The translations under genes were made by a program, and so were the position numbers. Of a stretch of 64,000 nucleotides of DNA, positions 1 through 8,959 are shown piece by piece. Numbering within the stretch: position 1 is the stretch's first letter; every line of letters starts with the position of its first letter. The notes beneath the pieces were generated by a model that was given only the letters and a program-made list of their open reading frames with translations, did no database searches and had not been told where the DNA came from. Source of the stretch: Pseudomonas sp. MAG733B (GTDB taxonomy: Bacteria > Pseudomonadota > Gammaproteobacteria > Pseudomonadales > Pseudomonadaceae); the NCBI RefSeq assembly GCF_036884845.1, contig NZ_CP145732.1, positions 6,294,501 through 6,358,500 of the forward strand. Direction: 5' to 3'.

Positions 1-1073
1 GTCGGATCAATGATCGGCGTCCTGCCCAACATCACATCGGCAAACAACTGACACGACGCCGGTGCCAGCACCAAGCCATTGCGGAAATGCCCGCAGTTCA
101 GCCACAACCCGTCAAACCCCGGCACTTGGCCAATGTACGGAATGCCTTCCGGCGAGCCCGGCCGCAAACCGGCCCAATGCCCGACCACTTCGGCGTCGGC
201 CAGTGCCGGAATCAACTCGACCGCCGAGGCCTTGAGGCTTTCAAGAGCCGACTCGGTAGTGGTTTTGTCGTAACCCTCATACTCCAGCGTACTGCCAATC
301 AGAATGTGCCCGTCGCGCCGGGGAATCGCATAACGCCCCTTCGCCAGCACCATGCTCGGCAAAAAATCGGCCGCACACTTGTAGAGAATCATCTGCCCTT
401 TCACCGGTTCGACCGGTAATTCCAGGCCCAGGCTTTTGAGCAGATCACCGCTCCAGGCACCAGCGGTCAGCACCACTTGATCGCCATGGATTGCACCTGT
501 GGAGGTCTGCACACCGACAACTTTTTCGCCTTCGCGAACAAATCCACTGACTTCGCACTGCTCATGAATCGTCACGTTCGGCAGCGCCTGCAATGCAGCC
601 TTGAGCGACTTCACCAAGCGCGGATTGCGCACATTGGCTACATCAGCCATGTAGATCGCTCGGGAAAAACCACCGCCCAGCACCGGCACCGCGTCGTGAG
701 CCGCCGAGATATCCACAGCCCGCAATGGCCGGCTCTCACGTGCAGCCCATGCCAATGCTTCGGCCTCGTCGTCCAGATCCAGCCAGTACAGGCCGGTGGT
801 GTGCACCTCGGGGTCGACCCCTGTGGCGGCAAACAAACGCTCGCCCAGTTGTGGATAAAAATCCTGGGACCAATGGGCCAGTGCGGTGACTGCCGGGTTG
901 TAGCGCCACGGGTAGAGCGGCGAGACGATGCCACCCCCCGCCCAGGACGACTCCTGACCGAGGTTCGAACGGTCCAGCAGCACGACGCTGTGCACTTCGG
1001 ACGCGAGATTGAAAGCCGTCAGCAGACCGATTACTCCACCGCCGACAATCACCACTTGCTGTTGCCTGGTCAT
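1..1073 (-). CDS. thiO: Glycine oxidase ThiO (3' end cut by window edge)
   Basis: FAD-dependent amine oxidase that converts glycine to the imine used in thiazole (thiamine) synthesis. The N-terminus reads MTRQQQVVIVGGGVIGLLTA, a Rossmann dinucleotide-binding GxGxxG fold. It is followed by a DAO-type body ending in the GLRPGSPEGIPYIG and NCGHFRNGLVLAP blocks typical of ThiO/DAO C-termini. About 357 codons are present and the frame is open to base 1, so only a few terminal residues are missing. The gene lies just downstream of the minor-pilin operon on the same strand, as in P. aeruginosa. D-amino-acid oxidase or DadA are alternatives; the short length and the neighbourhood favour ThiO. Confidence 0.88.
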   Translation of the reverse strand, partial: MTRQQQVVIVGGGVIGLLTAFNLASEVHSVVLLDRSNLGQESSWAGGGIVSPLYPWRYNPAVTALAHWSQDFYPQLGERLFAATGVDPEVHTTGLYWLDLDDEAEALAWAARESRPLRAVDISAAHDAVPVLGGGFSRAIYMADVANVRNPRLVKSLKAALQALPNVTIHEQCEVSGFVREGEKVVGVQTSTGAIHGDQVVLTAGAWSGDLLKSLGLELPVEPVKGQMILYKCAADFLPSMVLAKGRYAIPRRDGHILIGSTLEYEGYDKTTTESALESLKASAVELIPALADAEVVGHWAGLRPGSPEGIPYIGQVPGFDGLWLNCGHFRNGLVLAPASCQLFADVMLGRTPIIDP

Positions 1074-1130
1074 ATTCTGATCCAACCGATAAATAGACAG
1101 AGGACGCAAAAGGCGCCCGAAAAAGAAAAC

Positions 1131-1532
1131 TCAGCGACCCCAGCAATCCTTGGTAGTCAGACCGGGCGTGGCGTTGACCATGCTGCGCACGCCGGTATTG
1201 GTAATCGTGAAATCACCGCACTTGTCCATCGCCATGGATGTACCGGCCTTGCGCACCGCCGTCAGCAAAAAAGTCTGGTCGGTCAGTGTCGACGTGATGG
1301 TGTAGTAGTCATTGCCGGCACTCAGGCCGGCAGCACCGGTGTAGACATTCTTTTGCGAATAGAAACGCTCGAGAATCTGTGCCTGCTCGGAGAGCAGACC
1401 GGCCACTTCGGTACGACGCCCCTTCTTCAGGTATTCGGTGAAGCTCGGCGCAGCGATGGTCATGACAATCCCGATGATAGCAATCACGATCATGATTTCG
1501 ATCAGGGTAAAACCGCGGTTGGATCTGTGCAT
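1131..1532 (-). CDS. pilE: Type IV minor pilin PilE
   Basis: Type IVa pilin-like protein of 133 aa. It has a short positive leader, the prepilin peptidase site G^FTLIE (Glu5 present) and a hydrophobic N-terminal helix (IEIMIVIAIIGIVMTIAAP). A C-terminal Cys pair (DKCGDF ... KDCWGR) can form the D-region disulfide. It is the last gene of the fimU-pilV-pilW-pilX-pilY1-pilE cluster, 14 bp after pilY1. In P. aeruginosa PilE is a minor pilin that joins the priming complex with PilVWX and PilY1. A non-pilus pseudopilin role is unlikely in this context. Confidence 0.93.
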   Translation of the reverse strand: MHRSNRGFTLIEIMIVIAIIGIVMTIAAPSFTEYLKKGRRTEVAGLLSEQAQILERFYSQKNVYTGAAGLSAGNDYYTITSTLTDQTFLLTAVRKAGTSMAMDKCGDFTITNTGVRSMVNATPGLTTKDCWGR

Positions 1533-1546
1533 GCCTCAACTCTCAC

Positions 1547-4500
1547 TTACTGTATTTGTCGCCACATGATGCGACGGCTGCCGCCGCCGGATTTTTCCAC
1601 CAGCGTGGTGATGCCGCCACTGGAATCGTTCACGACCTTGCGGGTCGCGCCATTGACGACGCCATTCAACGTCGGGATGCCGCCGGTAAAAATCACGCCG
1701 CTGGACACCGTGTCGGTGCTGTCGACCATGCCGTCGCCATTGGTGTCGAGCACCGCGTAGTTGAGCATCTTACCGCTGAACGCATCGAGTTCGACCAGTT
1801 TGCCTGTGCCAAAACTTGCGCAAGGGTCCGTGGTGTCGACGCTGGCCGTGGTGAAGATGATCCGCCCGAGCACCAGATTGGCCTGATTGATCACCCGCTC
1901 GCCCGTCAGCGCGTTGTTGTAAACCAACGGCAAGTACCAACCCTTTTCCGCCGGATAGGTCACCTCGTTCTGGCTGGTGGTGATGAACTGGCCGGAGCTC
2001 CCCGAGAACACACCCGTCACAGCCTGAGCCTGCAAACTCGACGTGGTGATTTGCCCGGAACCGCCGTCCGCGTCCCACACCGCATAGAACGCCTGCAAAT
2101 CCTTGTTGGTCTTGTCCGCCGTTTCGTTGAATTTCCCGGTGCCAAAAAATACCACTTTGCCGCCCAGGGAATTGTCCGCAAGCAAGGGCTGCGCGGTGAT
2201 CGGCTGGGTCGCGCCTCCCGCAGCGGTAAACAACGGCTTGCCGGAAAACGCCACGCCCCAGCTATCCGAGGTAGTGCCGCTTAGATCAAATTTCCACAGC
2301 CGCCCCTTCAAGTCACCGCCATACGCGGCCTGCACCACGTTCTGCGAGTTGACCTTGAGCTTTACCGAAGACAAACCGTTAGTGGTCTCAGTGCTGTCGA
2401 CGACGATTTTCTTGATCAGCGAGCCATCGCGAATATCCACCACATACAACGCCGCCACGCCGGAGTTGCTGCCGTAGCCATTGGAAATGAACGCGGCCCA
2501 TCGACCATCGGCCAAGCGTGCCACTTCCGGACGCGCATAGGCATAACCCAGATCATTGAAAGCGTTTGCCGTGCTGGCAGTGGCAGGTGCACTGATTTCC
2601 CACAACGCCTTGGTCACGTTACCGGCCGAAGCGTCGAACAGCTGCAACGCATAGAAGGTTCGCCCGCCCGCCCCGGTTCCGCCGAGCGCGAGGGTTTTCC
2701 AGGCACTGTTGAGTTGGGCATCGAACACGCCGACCTGTCCGTCCACCAAAAACTTGTGGCTGACGCCGTTGATGTACGTGGTATCGGCGATATAGCGCAA
2801 AGATGGCAACACGCTGGACGGCATATAGGCATAGCGCCGGGTGCCGTTTGCCGAGTTGATGACGTTTACAAAACCGTCGTTGGCGTTGACCACCAGGCTG
2901 GCGCTCATGTTGGCCGACTTGGTTGCCAGATAGGTGCTGTAGGTGGTGTCGCCGGAAAGATCAGAGGCGGTTTTATCCGTAGGTGAAGCCAAAGCCAACG
3001 GAGAGTTGATGATGTCCCCCAGCAGCACACTGCGCACTTTCAGACCGGTTTTGTTGGTGCCCTTGCTCCACTCCACCAGATCGCTGCCGGTGATGCCTGT
3101 AGGCAGTCCTTGATTGAGAATGGTTTGCTGGGCTGTGGAAAAGTTGGCGTAGGCCAAGGTCACTGCCGTGTTGGTTTGGTTGTTCCAGGACTGATAGGTC
3201 GGTGCAGTGGCTGCGGGCACTATGGCCGTGTCAGTGGTCCACAGCACTGCACTGGTATTAACCGCGCCGCTCGGGGAGAAACCATAGGACTTGATCGTGC
3301 CCCGCCAGTCCTTGGGGTCGTAACTGGTCTGGAAGTAACTGGTGCCGCTGGCGAGAATCGTTCCGCTTGTGGTGCCGCTGCCGCCGGAACCTGCCTTGGA
3401 CGTGATTTCACTCAGAGCCGAAGACAACGCGGCGTTCAACCCGGCGCTGTCGGTGGCCTGGTAGTACTTGCCCTGACCGTAACTCGCGGCGTCCGACAGC
3501 ATCTGGTTCGCCGCGGTAAAACCCACGGTGTAGGTGTTCATGTTCTGCTTCGGAAAATCGGCGGCATCCCAGCTTTTGCCCGCAAGGTCGGTGCCGGTCG
3601 AGCGCATATCGATGTCGAAGGCGAATTTGGCGATGTCATCCAGATAAAGTGCATCGCCTTCTTCGTCCCCTTTTTCCGGAGCATTTCCATCGTTGTTAAC
3701 ACTGTCCCAATTGGGTAGTCGAGGACCTCCTTTGGTGGAGGCCTGGGGATCATCGCTTGGGAAAGTCCGGTCGAACGTGGGTAAACCGTCAGTGACCACT
3801 ACCCCGTAGTTTTTCTGGCAGCGATACTGGATCGGGCTGGTGTAAGTGGTAGGTGCAGTGTTGTAGAACGGCGCCATGCCACGCATGTAACGGGTCACTT
3901 CGTAATATGTCTTCGCCAATGGAGTACTAGCGACAGCGCTCAAGCCATTGATCGAGTTGATCAATGCGTTGTAGTTGGCATCTACCGACAAATCACCGAT
4001 CGCCCTGGCAATGTAACCACCACTGCCAAGGTTGTTACTGGTGGGCAGATTGAAGGTCGCAAGACCGATGCGCAGCGTGCGATTACTGAAGACCAGACTT
4101 CTGGAAACATCCCGAGCCACATCCATCCGGTAGTCGTCAGGTATGGCATTGGCGCCCGAGGTGAAGTCCCGATTCGAACCATTAGCAAGCGCCAAGAGAT
4201 AAGCAAGGTAGTTAGCGGAGTATCGCGTGTTTTCATTGCCCACCGGGTCGGGCAGTTTCAGGCAAATCGGTGTCAGTCCAAGAAAGCCGCGATAAAAACC
4301 GTACCAATTACCGTTGGTCGAACACCCGCCCCGGTTCAGGCTCGACAAAGAAATATTGGCGTCACTCATGTTCAGATTCTCGCCGCCGACACATGAAAAA
4401 TTGGAACTGCACACCGCAATCTGCGCCCGGTTGACCGTCGGATCGAAACCCGGCGCCCAGATGATGTTATTCATGCTCCCCGAATTGTCGATCATCAACA

Positions 4501-4642
4501 TCACGTTCGGTGCGACTGCGGCGGCACTCAACAACGGCGAGTCCGAAGGCGTAAAGGCGTAGGCCGGCGCCCCCAGATACAGCCCCAAAACAGCACCACA
4601 AAACATCTTCCAGAGGCGCGCGCGCGTTTCAGTACTTCGCAT
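1547..4642 (-). CDS. pilY1: Type IV pilus tip adhesin/assembly factor PilY1
   Basis: Exported 1031-aa PilY1. After a signal peptide (RLWKMFCGAVLGLYLGAPAYA) comes a von Willebrand A-like region whose MIDAS motif D-x-S-x-S is visible as MLMIDNSGSMN. The C-terminal half is a PilY1-type beta-propeller with a calcium-binding loop, DTNGDGMVDSTD. The start was set at 4642 because GGAGAG lies about 7 nt upstream; an upstream in-frame ATG at 4660 lacks one. The start overlaps the pilX stop by 14 bp, suggesting translational coupling. The protein is somewhat shorter than P. aeruginosa PilY1 (about 1160 aa). It is expected at the pilus tip or cell surface, where it promotes extension and surface sensing. 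Confidence 0.93.
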   Translation of the reverse strand: MRSTETRARLWKMFCGAVLGLYLGAPAYAFTPSDSPLLSAAAVAPNVMLMIDNSGSMNNIIWAPGFDPTVNRAQIAVCSSNFSCVGGENLNMSDANISLSSLNRGGCSTNGNWYGFYRGFLGLTPICLKLPDPVGNENTRYSANYLAYLLALANGSNRDFTSGANAIPDDYRMDVARDVSRSLVFSNRTLRIGLATFNLPTSNNLGSGGYIARAIGDLSVDANYNALINSINGLSAVASTPLAKTYYEVTRYMRGMAPFYNTAPTTYTSPIQYRCQKNYGVVVTDGLPTFDRTFPSDDPQASTKGGPRLPNWDSVNNDGNAPEKGDEEGDALYLDDIAKFAFDIDMRSTGTDLAGKSWDAADFPKQNMNTYTVGFTAANQMLSDAASYGQGKYYQATDSAGLNAALSSALSEITSKAGSGGSGTTSGTILASGTSYFQTSYDPKDWRGTIKSYGFSPSGAVNTSAVLWTTDTAIVPAATAPTYQSWNNQTNTAVTLAYANFSTAQQTILNQGLPTGITGSDLVEWSKGTNKTGLKVRSVLLGDIINSPLALASPTDKTASDLSGDTTYSTYLATKSANMSASLVVNANDGFVNVINSANGTRRYAYMPSSVLPSLRYIADTTYINGVSHKFLVDGQVGVFDAQLNSAWKTLALGGTGAGGRTFYALQLFDASAGNVTKALWEISAPATASTANAFNDLGYAYARPEVARLADGRWAAFISNGYGSNSGVAALYVVDIRDGSLIKKIVVDSTETTNGLSSVKLKVNSQNVVQAAYGGDLKGRLWKFDLSGTTSDSWGVAFSGKPLFTAAGGATQPITAQPLLADNSLGGKVVFFGTGKFNETADKTNKDLQAFYAVWDADGGSGQITTSSLQAQAVTGVFSGSSGQFITTSQNEVTYPAEKGWYLPLVYNNALTGERVINQANLVLGRIIFTTASVDTTDPCASFGTGKLVELDAFSGKMLNYAVLDTNGDGMVDSTDTVSSGVIFTGGIPTLNGVVNGATRKVVNDSSGGITTLVEKSGGGSRRIMWRQIQ

Positions 4643-5108
4643 AAACACTCTCCACCACACTGCGCGAGTTACCCGCGATGCCCACTGCGGTCACCCGGTA
4701 CAACGTGGCCGACGTATTGCTTGGAACGTTCACCGCCGTCAGTGTGGTGCCAATATTTTGCACACCATAAAAACCGCTGCCGGAAGCGATCCAGGTCACT
4801 CCAGAAGTGGAATTGAACCCGGCGACCTTGACCGTCGACGACTCGGCCGGCGGCGCACACTGGCTGGTGCCGTTGCACACCGCCAATGAATAGCTGTCGA
4901 GTTGCACCGCACTTTCACCGACGCGCAACGCCGCTTCGGCGCCCTGGAACGACTGATTGCGCAAGCTCACACTGCCGGCCATTTTTTCCTGCAGGGTGGC
5001 GTTCTGCATCGATGAAAGGCCAATCAGCGTCAGCAGCAACAGGAACACCAGGCTGACCAGCAGCGCCATGCCACGCTGGCCATGACCAGTGACGGGAGAA
5101 AATTTCAT
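4629..5108 (-). CDS. pilX: Minor pilin PilX
   Basis: PilX_N-type minor pilin of 159 aa. The N-terminus has the leader GHGQRG followed by MALLVSLVFLLLLTLIG and then LSSMQNATLQEKMAG, the hallmark PilX block. The mature chain lacks Glu5 (Val at that position), a feature it shares with tip-type minor pilins. The start at 5108 has GGGGAGGG just upstream. The alternative ATG at 5123 overlaps the pilW stop (ATGA) but has no Shine-Dalgarno. It is predicted to cap or prime the type IV pilus with PilVW and PilY1. Confidence 0.9.
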   Translation of the reverse strand: MKFSPVTGHGQRGMALLVSLVFLLLLTLIGLSSMQNATLQEKMAGSVSLRNQSFQGAEAALRVGESAVQLDSYSLAVCNGTSQCAPPAESSTVKVAGFNSTSGVTWIASGSGFYGVQNIGTTLTAVNVPSNTSATLYRVTAVGIAGNSRSVVESVYAKY

Positions 5109-5119
5109 CGGCCCTCCCC

Positions 5120-5833
5120 TCATGGCAGGCGGTTGCGCAAAGCGGCAACCACATTGAAGGTTTGATTGCTCACCCGATTGTTCGGATCGGTGAGAGTTAG
5201 GCTCAAACGCACGCTGCGGATGCGTGCCGGATCAGAGGGATTACTGCTATAACTGGAGGCGGCCGAATCGGCGGCGGAGCTGGCAAGGCCGAAGCTGACA
5301 TTGAAGGCACTGACGTTATCCACCAGTACTTGCTGGGCCGGCGTGCCTCTGCCGATACCCATCGTCAACTGGCCGTTCTTCAGGCTGTAGATCAAGCGCC
5401 GGATCGGAAACGCCAGTTGGCCTGACGCAGGCGTACGTGAGTCGGAGTAAGCCGTCGCACTGTTTCGACAGTCTGAAATCACTGTCCACGTCGGCGTGCC
5501 GCCGCTGCTTCCCACATCCGCAGTCACCAGCGTCAGCTTGAGATTTGCGTTATCCCAACTGATCGGCGTGACTTGAGCTGCATTGAAATCACCCGCCGTA
5601 CTGGCATCAGTGATCGTCCCCAAACAACCGAACATACCGACCATGCGGATTTCCTGAATCATTTTGCTCAGCACGAATCGCGCGTCTTCCTGCATGACCG
5701 CCGCGGCGTTCTGGCTGACGTAGGTATTTTTCGCGGCAATGAAAACCTGCACCACGCCCAGCACCACGATCAGACTCAAGGCCAGGGCGATCAGCAGCTC
5801 GATCAGGCCGAACCCTCTATGCAAGCGGTTCAT
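5120..5833 (-). CDS. pilW: Minor pilin PilW
   Basis: PilW-family pilin-like protein, 237 aa. It carries the leader MNRLHRG^FGLIELLIALALSLIVV with Glu5, followed by the PilW-characteristic AAVMQEDARFVLSKMIQEIRMVGMFGC segment. The C-terminus ends in FNVVAALRNRLP, typical of the family. It overlaps pilV by 4 bp (ATGA), so the genes are probably translated in a coupled way within the minor-pilin operon. Role in the family: component of the priming and tip complex of the type IV pilus, in the inner membrane before assembly. Confidence 0.92.
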   Translation of the reverse strand: MNRLHRGFGLIELLIALALSLIVVLGVVQVFIAAKNTYVSQNAAAVMQEDARFVLSKMIQEIRMVGMFGCLGTITDASTAGDFNAAQVTPISWDNANLKLTLVTADVGSSGGTPTWTVISDCRNSATAYSDSRTPASGQLAFPIRRLIYSLKNGQLTMGIGRGTPAQQVLVDNVSAFNVSFGLASSAADSAASSYSSNPSDPARIRSVRLSLTLTDPNNRVSNQTFNVVAALRNRLP

Positions 5834-6279
5834 GGCGTCGATACCGGGTCGACGGTCGCGCGACTGGTGAGGACGAAGCTGCGACGGGAATTGGCGCTGT
5901 TGGCGGCCCGGGAGTCATCCCATGTGATGGTGATGGTGTAAACCCGTTGATTGAGCGCGATGCTGCCGGTGGCGGTGGGTCCACCGAAATTGATGATATT
6001 GCTGGTGAAGTCGTAGAGGTCCTGGTCCCGGGCGATGCTCAGATTGCCCGAGGTCGGCGGCGTCACGGTGTAGTCGGCGGCTGAATTGGCACGAATGCGG
6101 TCCATCATGTCGTAGGCGATAAAACTGGCCTGGCTGGTCATGCGCGCACTGTCGGTGTACTTCAGCGCATTGAGTTGGAACGCCGCCGCACCCAACAGCC
6201 CTACGCTCAGAATCAACAACGCCACCAACACTTCGATCAACGTCATGCCATCCTGTGCATGCTTGCTCCATGACCTCAT
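5830..6279 (-). CDS. pilV: Minor pilin PilV
   Basis: PilV-type minor pilin of 149 aa. The prepilin peptidase motif is G^MTLIEVLVALLILSVGLLG with Glu5 present. It is followed by the QLNALKYTDSARMTSQASFIAYDMMDRIRAN block found in PilV proteins. The start at 6279 overlaps the preceding fimU stop by 4 bp (ATGA) with GGTGGAAG upstream; an in-frame ATG at 6318 lies inside fimU and is less likely. It acts with PilW, PilX and PilE to prime pilus assembly. Confidence 0.9.
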   Translation of the reverse strand: MRSWSKHAQDGMTLIEVLVALLILSVGLLGAAAFQLNALKYTDSARMTSQASFIAYDMMDRIRANSAADYTVTPPTSGNLSIARDQDLYDFTSNIINFGGPTATGSIALNQRVYTITITWDDSRAANSANSRRSFVLTSRATVDPVSTP

Positions 6280-6749
6280 CCGCAACTTCCACCCAATTGA
6301 ATTCGTCCGTTCAAACACACATTCAGCGTCCTGCTTTGCGTGCCCAGCACATAGTTGATTGCCACCGCTGTGGACGGTGACGACAGCCCGCCCAGATTAT
6401 TGAAATCGATGGCGGTCACTCCTGAGGTTAGCGTCAGAGTCGCACCGCTGCTCATCGCTGGAACAACCCGCAATACATTGGCCGGAGTGCCAGTACTGTC
6501 ATAGACCGTCAACTCCCCGGTCCAGACGCTGCCGCCCGCCGTGGGTCGAAGCCGGGTCGTCACGCCACGATCGATAGCCTCAAGACGGGCGAAATTCAAA
6601 CCACGTTGCAGGTCGCCGATTTCGGTATCGGCCCTTGTCGTTTGCGCCGAACGGGTAAACGCCGGAACAGCCAGAGTGATCAGCACCAGAAAGATCCCGA
6701 GCGCGATCAGCAACTCGACCAGCGTGAAACCTTTTGAACGATGTTCCAT
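6276..6749 (-). CDS. fimU: GspH/FimT-family minor pilin FimU
   Basis: Pseudopilin of 157 aa, GspH/FimT family, first gene of the leftward minor-pilin operon. The leader MEHRSKG is followed by FTLVELLIALGIFLVLITLAVPAF with Glu5. The soluble domain contains the family block GDLQRGLNFARLEAIDRGV and ends in a NGRIQLGGSCG tail. The downstream gene pilV overlaps it by 4 bp. FimU in P. aeruginosa links the minor-pilin tip complex to the major pilin. FimT cannot be excluded by sequence alone, but operon position favours FimU. Confidence 0.82.
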   Translation of the reverse strand: MEHRSKGFTLVELLIALGIFLVLITLAVPAFTRSAQTTRADTEIGDLQRGLNFARLEAIDRGVTTRLRPTAGGSVWTGELTVYDSTGTPANVLRVVPAMSSGATLTLTSGVTAIDFNNLGGLSSPSTAVAINYVLGTQSRTLNVCLNGRIQLGGSCG

Positions 6750-6877
6750 CGGTGCCCTCCGTTGCCGTCGGCTATACCTGCTTACACGCTAGAACATTCG
6801 ACCGCCAAGACCCGGTTGAATTGCCATTACCCGTGCATGGATCGCACGGCCCGCATCACTCCAGGGAGGGAAATGAC

Positions 6878-7435
6878 ATGGATCAGCGAGGCTTCAGCCT
6901 GATCGAACTGCTTATGGGACTGACGATTGTCGGGATTGTTCTGCATTTGGTCAGTCCGGCATTTGCAGCGGTCACTGAATCGAACCATCGCGAGCAGGCG
7001 GCACAGTCGCTTTACAGCGGCATCCGCACGGCCAGGAGTGAGGCCATAGCACGCCATCAGAATGTGATGATCCACGCCATCAATGGCGACTGGGGCCAGG
7101 GTTGGCGGATCATTCTGGATATCAGCGGCAAGGGGCAGCACGACGCCAGCAACCCGCTGCTGGTCGAACGCCAGAGCGGCACTCGGGTGCCGATTGTCGG
7201 CAATCGACCCGTGAGCAAATTCGTGCGCTTCAGCGATCTGGGTGAACCACAGTTCGCCAGGGGCGAGTTTCAGGCAGGGACATTACACATTTGCGCGACT
7301 CACGAACCGGTGAGCCAGTACCAAGTGGTGCTGGCCCCGACCGGTCGCGTCAGCCTGCGTAGCGCAAAGGCTGAGCAGGCATTGTGCGCAGAAGGGAAAA
7401 AACTTAAAGCAGGGAACGCACGCGCAGTTCTTTAG
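6878..7435 (+). CDS. fimT: GspH/FimT-family pseudopilin, FimT-like
   Basis: Second GspH/FimT-type pseudopilin (185 aa), transcribed away from the fimU operon. The start at 6878 (MDQRG^FSLIELLMG) is preceded by AGGGAGGG; longer in-frame starts lack a binding site. After the hydrophobic helix it has [27 protein letters not shown], the GspH signature. The C-terminus carries [10 protein letters not shown], a basic Gly-Arg patch resembling the region used for DNA contact in studied FimT proteins (the equivalence is inference). Its last 32 bp overlap the convergent ispH 3' end. In P. aeruginosa fimT and fimU are co-oriented, so the divergent layout differs. Confidence 0.78.
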   Translation: MDQRGFSLIELLMGLTIVGIVLHLVSPAFAAVTESNHREQAAQSLYSGIRTARSEAIARHQNVMIHAINGDWGQGWRIILDISGKGQHDASNPLLVERQSGTRVPIVGNRPVSKFVRFSDLGEPQFARGEFQAGTLHICATHEPVSQYQVVLAPTGRVSLRSAKAEQALCAEGKKLKAGNARAVL

Positions 7436-8351
7436 GCATGGAGAAGGTGATGTTCTCCTCGCGACCGGCCAATTCATCGGCACCGGTAGCGCCCCAGGCC
7501 TGCAACTGCTGGATCACCCCCCGCACCAGAACTTCCGGTGCAGAAGCGCCAGCGGTAATGCCGATGCGCTCGACACCGTCGAACCAGCTCTTTTGCAGAT
7601 CTTCGGCACCGTCGATCAGGTACGCCGGAGTCGCCATGCGCTCGGCGAGTTCCCGCAGGCGATTGGAGTTGGAGCTGTTCGGGCTGCCGACCACCAGCAC
7701 CACATCGCATTCATCAGCCAGTTGCTTGACGGCATCCTGACGGTTTTGCGTAGCGTAGCAGATGTCGTCCTTGCGTGGACCGCCGATGGCCGGGAAACGC
7801 GTACGCAGGGCGTCGATGACGCGACTGGTATCGTCCATGGACAACGTGGTCTGGGTCACGAACGCCAGTTTTTCGGGGTTGTTCACTTGCAGTTCGGCGA
7901 CGTCTTTCTCGTCTTCGACGAGGTAGATCGCACCGCCATTGCTGGCATCGTACTGGCCCATGGTGCCTTCGACTTCCGGGTGCCCGGCGTGGCCGATGAG
8001 GATGCATTCACGACCGTCGCGGCTGTAGCGTGCGACTTCGATGTGCACCTTGGTCACCAGCGGGCAAGTGGCATCGAACACTTTCAGGCCACGGCCGGCG
8101 GCTTCGGTGCGCACAGCCTGGGAAACACCGTGGGCGCTGAAGATCACGATCACGTCGTCCGGTACCTGATCCAGTTCCTCGACGAAGATCGCGCCACGAT
8201 TGCGCAGGTCTTCGACGACGAATTTGTTGTGCACCACTTCATGGCGCACATAGATCGGCGGCCCGAAGACTTCCAGGGCGCGGTTGACGATTTCGATCGC
8301 CCGGTCCACACCGGCGCAGAAGCCACGGGGGTTGGCGAGTTTGATTTGCAT
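7404..8351 (-). CDS. ispH: 4-hydroxy-3-methylbut-2-enyl diphosphate reductase IspH (LytB)
   Basis: Last enzyme of the MEP pathway, making IPP and DMAPP from HMBPP. The 315-aa length is standard. The three Fe-S cysteines are visible in [11 protein letters not shown] (about residue 12), [10 protein letters not shown] (about 96) and [11 protein letters not shown] (about 198). Active-site Glu and His blocks ([29 protein letters not shown]) are intact. It is the distal gene of the murJ/ribF-ileS-lspA-fkpB-ispH gene train, but separated from fkpB by a REPIN. It converges on the FimT-like gene with a 32-bp 3' overlap. Confidence 0.97.
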   Translation of the reverse strand: MQIKLANPRGFCAGVDRAIEIVNRALEVFGPPIYVRHEVVHNKFVVEDLRNRGAIFVEELDQVPDDVIVIFSAHGVSQAVRTEAAGRGLKVFDATCPLVTKVHIEVARYSRDGRECILIGHAGHPEVEGTMGQYDASNGGAIYLVEDEKDVAELQVNNPEKLAFVTQTTLSMDDTSRVIDALRTRFPAIGGPRKDDICYATQNRQDAVKQLADECDVVLVVGSPNSSNSNRLRELAERMATPAYLIDGAEDLQKSWFDGVERIGITAGASAPEVLVRGVIQQLQAWGATGADELAGREENITFSMPKELRVRSLL

Positions 8352-8395
8352 GCTGTGCCTCGTGTCTTGCGCCAGAAATTAGATCGTTACAACCC

Positions 8396-8488
8396 TGTAG
8401 GAGCAAAGCTTGCTCGCGATAGCGGGGGGTCAGTCAACATTGATGTCGACTGAGATTACGCCATCGCGAGCAAGCTATGCTCCTACAG
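8396..8488. repeat. REPIN (REP doublet), CTCGCGAT type
   Basis: Two inverted REP arms: TGTAGGAGCAAAGCTTGCTC GCGAT at the left and ATCGCGAGCAAGCTATGCTC CTACAG at the right, about 40 bp apart. It sits in the 155-bp gap between ispH and fkpB, inside an otherwise tightly packed gene train. Confidence 0.88.
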
Positions 8489-8506
8489 TTGACTGTGTAC
8501 AGTCAG

Positions 8507-8959
8507 TTACAGCGCTTTGACGGAAATGATTTCCACGTCAAAGGTCAGTGTCTTGCCTGCCAGCGGATGGTTGAAGTCGATGGTCACTTGCGCGTCATCG
8601 AACTCTTTCACCACACCCGGCAATTCAGTATTGGCCGCATCGTTGAAGATCACCAGCAAACCCGGCGACAGGTCCATGTCCTGGAACTGCGAACGCGGGA
8701 TGATCTGCACGTTTTGCGGGTTTGGCTGGCCGAAAGCGTTTTCCGGCTCGATGTTCAGTGTGCGCTTGTCACCGGCCTTGAAACCGAACAGCGCCGCTTC
8801 GAAACCTGGCAACAGGTTGCCGTCACCGACCTTGAAGGTCGCCGGGGCTTTGTCGAAAGTGCTGTCCACTGTGTCGCCGTTCTCCAGGCGCAATGCGAAA
8901 TGCAAGGTGACTTCCGTGTTCTGGCCGATGCGTTGCTCAGCCAATACCTGTTCAGTCAT
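8507..8959 (-). CDS. fkpB: FKBP-type peptidyl-prolyl cis-trans isomerase (SlpA/FkpB-like)
   Basis: Peptidyl-prolyl isomerase and chaperone of the SlyD/SlpA group (150 aa). It has an FKBP core split by an IF (insert-in-flap) domain. Visible blocks are VTLHFALRLENGDTVDSTFDKAP, GDGNLLPGFEAALFGFKAGDKR and VTIDFNHPLAGKTLTFDVEI. The SlyD-type His/Cys-rich metal tail is absent, which favours SlpA/FkpB. It overlaps lspA by 8 bp and the pair belongs to the ileS-lspA-fkpB-ispH set conserved in gamma-proteobacteria. Confidence 0.92.
   Translation of the reverse strand: MTEQVLAEQRIGQNTEVTLHFALRLENGDTVDSTFDKAPATFKVGDGNLLPGFEAALFGFKAGDKRTLNIEPENAFGQPNPQNVQIIPRSQFQDMDLSPGLLVIFNDAANTELPGVVKEFDDAQVTIDFNHPLAGKTLTFDVEIISVKAL

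Noticed and set aside
477..1760. 427-codon plus-strand frame
   Set aside because: Spans the antisense of thiO, pilE and the pilY1 end; no support.
6750..6877. AlgR-like site upstream of fimU (CCGTTGCCGTC)
   Set aside because: Does not match the AlgR consensus CCGTTCGTC closely enough.
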